From Anagrus nilaparvatae (taxonomy: Eukaryota; Arthropoda; Insecta; Hymenoptera; Mymaridae), in contig JAKSXM010000007.1 of the NCBI GenBank assembly GCA_022575985.1, forward strand, positions 30,754,501 to 30,818,500: DNA of 64,000 bases, in the 5' to 3' direction. Of this stretch, positions 57,994 through 64,000 are shown one piece after another. The translations under genes were made by a program, and so were the position numbers. Position 1 is the stretch's first letter, and each line of letters begins with the position of its first letter. The notes under the pieces were generated by a model. It was given only the letters and a program-made list of their open reading frames with translations, searched no databases and was not told the DNA's origin.

Positions 57994-59407
57994 TATGATA
58001 ATTTTTATTTTTTAGCAATTTGGCATTTTAATAACTAAATTTTTTGTGCTTCCACTTACCACAATTTTTTTTCGTTATGGAATTAAAAAAAAAACTTTAT
58101 AGTTAGTAAATCAAATGTCCATTTTTTGCCAAAAATGACCAATTTTAAAATTGCTATTAAAATTGTAATTTTTGATGAAAATGAGTCTTAAAGGTCTCAA
58201 AAATTTCAATTAAGCTCTAAGTTTTGAAAAAATTTTTACTCATTCCTTTTCAATTGTTTGTTTAGCAGATATGATAATTTAAAAAAAGAGTCTTAATTTA
58301 AGGTTTTTTTAAAAAAAATCATATTTTATCACTATCTTTGTCAAGTCATATCTCGAAAAGGTACAAAGCAAAATGGACGAATGAAAAATTTTTCGAAACT
58401 TGATACTAGTACAAAGCATTAGAGGCCTATAAGACTTATTTTCTTCAAAAATTACAATTTTAGCAGCAATTTTAAATTTGGTCATTTTTGGCAAAAAATG
58501 GACATTTGATTTTCTAACTATAGCAACGAGAGAATCGGTGATGAAAAATTGCGGTTTACGGCGTTCGAAAGGTAGAACTTATACAAAAAAAATGAGACCA
58601 AACGTTAGTATTTTGGTAGAATTGCAATATGACAGCATTATTTGGAAAATTGCCTAAAAACCCTATCTTATAACATTGTTATAGAATTGAGCCCTGCGTT
58701 TCTCGGCCAAGAAGGCGCGTTGGAATAAACGGAAGGAGTTTTCGGTATTTTTTCAACATTTTTAAGTCATCAATTGTAATTTATAATCCAGATGTTTCGA
58801 ATATATACAATTTGCGCTATAAAATCCAAAAATTTTTGGTAAAAAAAGGGGTGTTTTCGGTGTTTAAGGGTGATTAAGGTATTTTCGGACTCTAGGGACC
58901 TCATTTTCCAGTTTAGCGACACCGAAAACATATTAGGAAGTATAGAAAACTTTTTTGAAAAAAATTTTTGTCGTTCCCACTAATTGCCAACCACTTGAGA
59001 GCTACCCTGGGTTTGTGCGACCCCTAAATCGTTCTCAAATGAGCTAAAAATTGGTATGGGATCATTTTGTCACCTAAATTTCAACATACTTAAGGAAGAA
59101 CATTTTTGGCGCACTTTTTTTTTTAGTGAACTACCCTAATATACATATATACACAACATTTTCCACCGCAATTTATTAGTAAATTGTAAAAAAAAGGAAA
59201 TTAACAAAAATTATATTAAACAAAAGTTTTTTTTTTTGATGCAATAACGAAAAAAAATTGTGGTAAGTGGAAGCACAAAAAATTTAGTTATTAAAATGCC
59301 ATGTATATATATATTATAAAAAGAGTGTACTTTATTTTGTGATAAACAAATAAGTAATAATAATAATAATAATAATAAAAAATTGCTAAAAAATAAAAAT
59401 TATCATA
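57994..59407. mobile_element. Foldback element, ~1.4 kb
   Basis: 'tatgataatttttattttttagcaatt' (57994-58020) is inverted at 59381-59407. 'tttttgtgcttccacttaccacaa' (about 58045) is inverted near 59257. An inner pair (58100-58240 vs 58380-58515, 'aaatgtccattttttgcc') is also inverted. The right arm is interrupted by about 75 bp including a (TAA)n tract (59353-59377). Non-coding; the 61-codon minus frame at 58494-58309 is part of the inner arm. Confidence 0.6.
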
Positions 59408-59642
59408 CTTTTTGATTAATATTATGTCTAATAGTAAAAATTTGAATTTTTCTAAAATAAAATACATTATGAATTGTTTTGACATTATATAAATTAACGA
59501 GAATAAAAAATAAATTAATAAAACAGTTACAAATAACAATTTAACAAAAAAAAATTTTTAACTAATAAAATTAAATATATTTTCAAATAAATGAATATTT
59601 AAGATTTAAAACATTTTTGATTGAACTTATACTTTCAAGAGT
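59408..59642. other. AT-rich, nothing recognised
   Basis: No gene seen. Confidence 0.4.
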
Positions 59643-60120
59643 TTAGAAATTATTATCTTTCTCATTATTTAAAGTATTTAATAGAATAAGTTTGTGAATT
59701 GTACGCTTTAGCACTGTTGACACTGTTTTGAATTCCACTACTCTGACTAAATCATCAGGGCCTTTGAAAACCTGGATGACTTTAGCCAATGGCAATTTCG
59801 AGGGTGGCATCGTCTCATCCGAGATCAACACTACGTTATTAACATCACTATTCTTATTCTTTTGCTTTAGCAAGCATTTTTGGCGCTCTTGTAGCGTTCG
59901 AAGGTACTCCGTTGACCAACAACGCCACCAACTCTGGAGCCATTGTTGTATCCACTTGTATCTTTTCACAGGTAGAATTTTTATATTCTCACGGTTAGAT
60001 TCAGGCTATATATACGATTCTGATTGTGCTGGAATTAGGGAGGGCGATAAAAACACATTGTCTGAAGGGTCATCGGTTAAAAAGCGCCCTACTGTGAATC
60101 AAATCCTATCTCTAAGACAA
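59643..60120 (-). pseudogene. BEL/Pao pol C-terminal fragment (integrase end)
   Basis: The open 3' part (59969-59643) contains 'WCRWSTEYL'-type sequence ('WWRCWSTEYLRTLQERQK'), 'NNVVLISDETMPPSKLPLA' and 'GPDDLVRVVEFKT', the characteristic C-terminal domain of BEL/Pao integrases. Upstream (to about 60120) 'GRFLTDDPSDNVFL' continues the same reading with a stop. No RT, RNase H or LTR is present. Confidence 0.8.
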
Positions 60121-60129
60121 AAAATTACA

Positions 60130-60260
60130 AGTCACCCCAAAAACTTCTTCCTCTGACTCTCTTGGAGTTAATCTTGGTGTTCCACAATGGTCTGGGCTGG
60201 GTCCCCTCTTTGTTTTGTCTTTATATAATATTAGAATTAATAAAAATTTATAAAAAAAGG
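60130..60260 (+). pseudogene. Short LINE reverse-transcriptase scrap
   Basis: Reads 'SDSLGVNLGVPQWSGLGPLF' and then a 'LSLYNI' block, recalling RT motif 'GVPQGS-LGPLLF..YINDI'. Only about 40 codons, abutting the BEL/Pao fragment on the other strand. Confidence 0.5.
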
Positions 60261-60379
60261 TATTATTTACTTTATTCAATAAAACTATATATAAATTAGT
60301 ATATAATACTGTATGACAATAAATATTGTTTTTACTAAAATTATTTTTTTTTTCATTTATTAAAATTTTATTTATATCA
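60261..60379. other. AT-rich flank of the copia element
   Basis: Immediate 3' flank; the five bases before the LTR are 'tatca'. The matching 5' duplication lies outside the window. Confidence 0.5.
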
Positions 60380-60656
60380 TGTTAGGACGATATTATATCG
60401 GATTTCGAGACGAGAACGATATGAAACCGATACCGATACTATAAATTGTGACGCGAGCTAGCAATGAACTAAAAATATATAATGGTTGCATTGATTGCAC
60501 AACCTACTTTACACAGTACATACGTGACACCACAGATGGTGCCACACATATCTTTTTACTTTATTTATGCATACACATACATAACACACAAATACATGTA
60601 CACATAAACCATACTTTAATAATATATACAATAATTATAATTTCTATATTCTAACA
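60380..60656 (-). repeat. 3' LTR of the copia element
   Basis: 277 bp, bounded by TGTTAG...CTAACA inverted ends. On the minus strand it directly follows a short purine-rich tract ('cagtgggag', plus about 60657-60666), a copia-type polypurine tract. The 5' LTR is beyond the right edge, so identity between LTRs cannot be judged. Confidence 0.8.
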
Positions 60657-60759
60657 CTCCCACTGAAATTAACAATTATTGTATCAAAACAAAAATAATT
60701 ACTTTTACAAATTCATAGACAAAAAGAAACATAAATTATTTTAAATGATTTTAAATACT

Positions 60760-62800
60760 TCAACTTATTGTCTCTATTGAATTGTAAGTCTTTTCACTAA
60801 AAACACCTATAGCAGACCTCAAAAATTCAAAACGCTTTCTGCTAAGAGGTTTTGTAAATAAATCAGCTTGCTGATTTTCAGTATTCATATAAACTAAATT
60901 AAACAATTTCTTATCATACATATCTTGAATAAAATGATATTTAACATCAATGTGCCTAGTTAACTTATTAAATTGAGAATTTTTAATCATATTAATAGCA
61001 CTTTTATTATCTACACATAGCACTGGTCTTTTTACACTTGAACACAAACTATATATTAACCTTTTCATCCACAAAGTTTCTTGAATAGTTGTACATGCTG
61101 CTACGTACTCTGATTCTGCTGTTGACAAAGCGACTGTGTTTTGCCTTCGAGAACCCCATGAGACTGGACTGCCATTGAACTTTAGAACATAACCAGAAGT
61201 AGATTTCCTTGTGGCAATGTCTCCTGCAAAATCTGAATCACTAAATGCTTCCAATTTAGAACTAGTAGTATTTGCACTAAACACAACTCCAAAATCAGCT
61301 GTTCCCTTAATATACTTGAGTATCCGCTTTACAGCATTCCAATGTGCTTTTGTTGGATTGTGAGCATGCCTACTTACTGCTCCCACTGCAAACATGATGT
61401 CAGGTCTTGATACTGTTGCCAAGAAGATAAGACTCCCTACAGCTTCTCGATAAGGACAATTAATTGGTTTGCTATTATGCTCGTTGAACATGGAGATGTT
61501 TTGGTAGGAGTCAGCTGGTACGCTGACTGGATTTGCATCCTAAATCTTTCTAAGACTCTCTTCGCATACTGCTTCTGCTTTGCTAAAATAGAGCCATCTG
61601 GCAAATAACTTAATTCTATCCCCAAAAACATACTGATTTTACTGTCAGTAATTTCAAAGTTCTGCCTCAAATAATCTATTAATTATTGAATTTTCTTCTT
61701 ATTCTTGCATGCAATAAGACCATCATCTATATATATAACTAAAAATAACTTTTCATTATCATCTTTATCTTGAGAAATGAAAACACATGGATCTGCTGGA
61801 CTTGCTTTTAGGTTAAATTTCTTTAAGCACTGGACAAACTTTTTATTCCAGCATCTGGAAGCCTGTTTCAAACCATATAAGCTTTTCTTTAGTAGACATA
61901 CCTTATCGACTGGAGATTTATTAAAACCCTGAGGTTGGTTCATGATTACATTGGACTCTTGGAGTTCTCCATGGAAAAGGCTGTCTTGACATCAAATTGC
62001 TTCAGATGCATTTTCTTCGCTGCTGCCAAAGCCAGCAAAGTCCTTACAGATTCATAGCGAGCTACTGGGCTGTAAGTTTCTTCATAGTCTATGCCAGGTT
62101 TTTGCATGTAACCTTTAACTACAAGTCTTGCTTTGTACCTTTTTGATCCATCCGCTTCAGTTTTAATTTTATAGACCCATCTATTATTCAAAATAGTTGT
62201 ATTTTTAGGTGCTTCAACAAGTACCCAAGTTTTATTTTTATTTAAAGCTTCTATTTCCTCTTTCATAGCTGCTTTCCATTTATCTGCTTCATCACTTTCT
62301 ACAGCTTGTTTAAAATTTGCTGGTTCAGTTTGACACAGTAGTAATTCATGCACATGCTCATAATCGTCCAACCAGTGTGGTTGCTGAATATGCTGTCTGT
62401 TTCTAAGATTATATCTTCTTTCTGGATTCTGATTATTAATTTCTTGATTAATATTTTGATTATTTTGATTTTCTAAATTTTCATCAATAATATCAAAAAT
62501 TTCTTGTTCTTCAAATAAATCTGCAAAATCTTCTGGAATTTCATCATAATTATTTTCTACTGGTAATTCTGCAACATCAGGTTGAATATTATTATCAAGA
62601 GCCTCTTCTTGAATATTTTCTTGAATAACTACATTTTCTCTTTCTGGAACATTCTGTTGAATTGCTTCAGCATTTTCAGGTCTTAAAATACACTGAAAAA
62701 TACAATAATCTTCATCTATTTCTTTCTGATTATCTTGACTAACATCAGAGGTAAGTTCTTCTTTAATTTCAACATTTATTTGTTTTGAAATTTTTCTTGC
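60760..62800 (-). pseudogene. copia pol: acidic linker, reverse transcriptase and RNase H part
   Basis: Acidic Q/N/E-rich linker (62800-62380), then RT: 'WKAAMKEEIEALNKNKTW', 'RYKARLVVKGYMQKPGIDY', 'QFDVKTAF' (catalytic Asp), frameshift near 61978, 'LLKKSLYGLKQASRCW', 'LVIYIDDGLI' (catalytic YIDD-type box), in-frame TAA at 61683-61685, 'FLGIELSYLPDG', another frameshift near 61541, then RNase H: 'SLIFLATVSRPDIMFAV', 'AFSDSDFAGD', 'ALSTAESEYVA' and 'NKLTRHIDVKYHF', ending at the stop at 60760. All hallmarks of the Ty1/copia RNase H C-terminal block are present. Confidence 0.88.
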
Positions 62801-64000
62801 TCAATCTAATAAAACTTTATAAGCTTTTGATTCTTCAGAATAACCTACAATTATACCGGTTTTGCCTTTTGGATCCAATTTTAGACGTAGCTGATCAGGA
62901 ACTTGAACGACAACTTTACTACCAAATACTCTTAAATGGTAAATATTACATTTATTAGTTTTATTGAACCAAATTTCATACGGAACCTTTGTAGAATTCT
63001 TGACCTTTCTTGATCTGTTCAAAACATAAGTTGTAGTATTTACCGCCTCAGCCCATAGATACTTAGGTAGTCTCTTGGCAATCAACATGGTACGAGATGC
63101 TTCTGCTAAAGTACGAATCTCTCGTTCAGCCTTCCCATTCTGTTCTGGACAATACTGGACTGTTCTCTGATGTACTATACCCTCCTTGAAGGTTAGATTC
63201 TGAATCTGCTTGTTGACAAACTCCAAACCATTGTCCGTCCTGAGAATGTTCACTTTCTTGCCCGTTTTTTTTTAAAGCGGAGTAAATAATTCTGCAAACA
63301 GGCGAATACTTCACTTTTGTGCTTTAAATAATATACCTTGACATATTTTGAGAAGTCATCCTTGAACAATAGAAAATATCTGGACTTGCCCAAAGAAGGT
63401 ACTTCCATAGGCCCACAAACGTCAGCATGAATTATTTCTCCAACGTATTTAGTAACACTTTTACTAGCTGGAAAATGATTACGACGAATTTTTCTAAGTG
63501 CACATGCATCACAAAAAGGTTTACTGTCACATATTTCACTAGAATTTTCTTAACTTGTTTATAATTTTGATGAGACATACGCTCATGCCACAGTATTAAA
63601 TTATGTTTAAGAGTATTGTTTATAATTTCATTGTCCTTTAAAACAACTAAACTGCTTTCAATATTGACTTTAAATTTCATCACAAAAATTTTTCTTTCCA
63701 CAGATTTTTCACCATAGGCAACGATTTCTTTTTTGTTATTATAAATAACACATGAATTATTTTTTGATTTCACTTCTAGATTTTTATCTAAGACAGCACC
63801 CATGGAAAAGAGATTAAATTGAATTTCAGGGGCAAAAAGTACATTGTCTAGATGTTTTCTTTTCCATTCTTGTTTATTATGAGCTAGTATGTTTATTTTA
63901 CCTTTCTTGTAAGCATAAACAATGCTTCCGTTACCGATACGAATTCTTACAGGTGTTGGTAAATCTTCGAGTTCAGTGAACCATGAAACTTGCCCGCTCA
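62801..64000 (-). pseudogene. copia pol: gag-pre-integrase and integrase part
   Basis: 'LWHERMSHQNYKQVKKIL' (near 63575, HHCC finger histidines) is followed, after a frameshift near 63550, by 'CDACALRKIRRNHF' (finger cysteines) and 'IIHADVCGPMEVPSLG' (first catalytic Asp). A second slip in a T8-9 run near 63262-63275 precedes 'ILRTDNGLEFVNK' (second Asp) and 'YCPEQNGKAEREIR' (catalytic Glu), so the D,D-35-E core is recognisable. An in-frame TGA near 62803 interrupts the frame after 'YKVLLD'; the same frame continues past it into the acidic linker. Confidence 0.85.

Larger units (their letters stand above)
60657..64000 (-). mobile_element. Ty1/copia retrotransposon, runs off the right edge
   Basis: Minus-strand element with 3' LTR, polypurine tract and pol in copia order (gag-pre-integrase zinc finger, integrase, RT, RNase H). 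The window ends just downstream of where the protease should be. At least four frameshifts/indels and two in-frame stops are visible, so this copy is inactive. The coding order and the integrase upstream of RT exclude Gypsy and BEL. Confidence 0.88.

Noticed and set aside
59728..60156. 142-codon plus-strand frame
   Set aside because: Antisense to the BEL/Pao integrase end, which carries the recognisable motifs on the minus strand.
1..64000. CRISPR arrays, bacterial operons, riboswitches, rho-independent terminators
   Set aside because: Spliced host exons, LINEs and LTR elements show this is eukaryotic nuclear DNA; the regular repeats seen are satellites or transposon modules without constant repeat-spacer structure.

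Overview
The window is eukaryotic nuclear DNA: very AT-rich, gene-poor, and dominated by mobile elements. The only confidently recognised host gene is an invertebrate XMAP215/CKAP5 (Drosophila msps, mini spindles) orthologue, read on the minus strand from three spliced exons (53980-54173, 39982-40184, 35099-35275). Their phases and GT-AG sites agree, and the introns are about 13.8 kb and 4.7 kb. Spliced genes, insect-type LINEs, Ty1/copia and BEL/Pao elements, Helitrons and short TTAGG-like motifs point to an arthropod, most likely an insect. I cannot name the species.

Layout. 1-9.6 kb: a C-rich repeat end, a 0.5 kb hairpin element, LINE fragments (1.74-2.7, 3.3-3.8 and 6.0-8.45 kb) and a Helitron-like element whose 3' end is at 8455. 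9.8-15.6 kb: a duplicated 1.1 kb block and several tandem arrays. 15.6-18.1 kb: a terminal-inverted-repeat element carrying a tRNA-like core, a second Helitron-type 3' end at 17382, and a Helitron fragment with its own nested insertion. 18.4-19.25 kb: an 813-bp palindrome. 20.7-22.5 kb: a decayed LINE. 22.65-26.86 kb: a third Helitron-like family in tandem and inverted copies. 26.88-27.07 kb: a perfect palindrome. 27.08-29.28 kb: a 2.2 kb palindromic element that carries the same exon-intron-like gene fragment in both arms. 29.7-34.2 kb: nested inverted-repeat elements, two of them flanked by TTAA, plus another Helitron copy.

35.1-54.2 kb is the msps segment. Its introns hold a composite foldback element, a LINE tail, a minus-strand THAP zinc-finger first exon (42054-42186), degenerate satellites, a 5S rRNA-derived sequence, a 3.9 kb nest (foldback element > Helitron > TTAA-flanked foldback element) and a decayed copia pol. 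54.2-64 kb holds a second tRNA-like element, two more foldback elements, BEL/Pao and LINE scraps, and a copia retrotransposon with a recognisable 3' LTR that runs off the right edge.

The protein-coding mobile elements seen here carry frameshifts or stops, or are truncated, so activity would need partners elsewhere. The best candidates for something undescribed are the gene-carrying palindrome at 27.08-29.28 kb and the set of TTAA-flanked inverted-repeat elements. For two of the latter, a related uninterrupted copy within this same window shows the unfilled target site.
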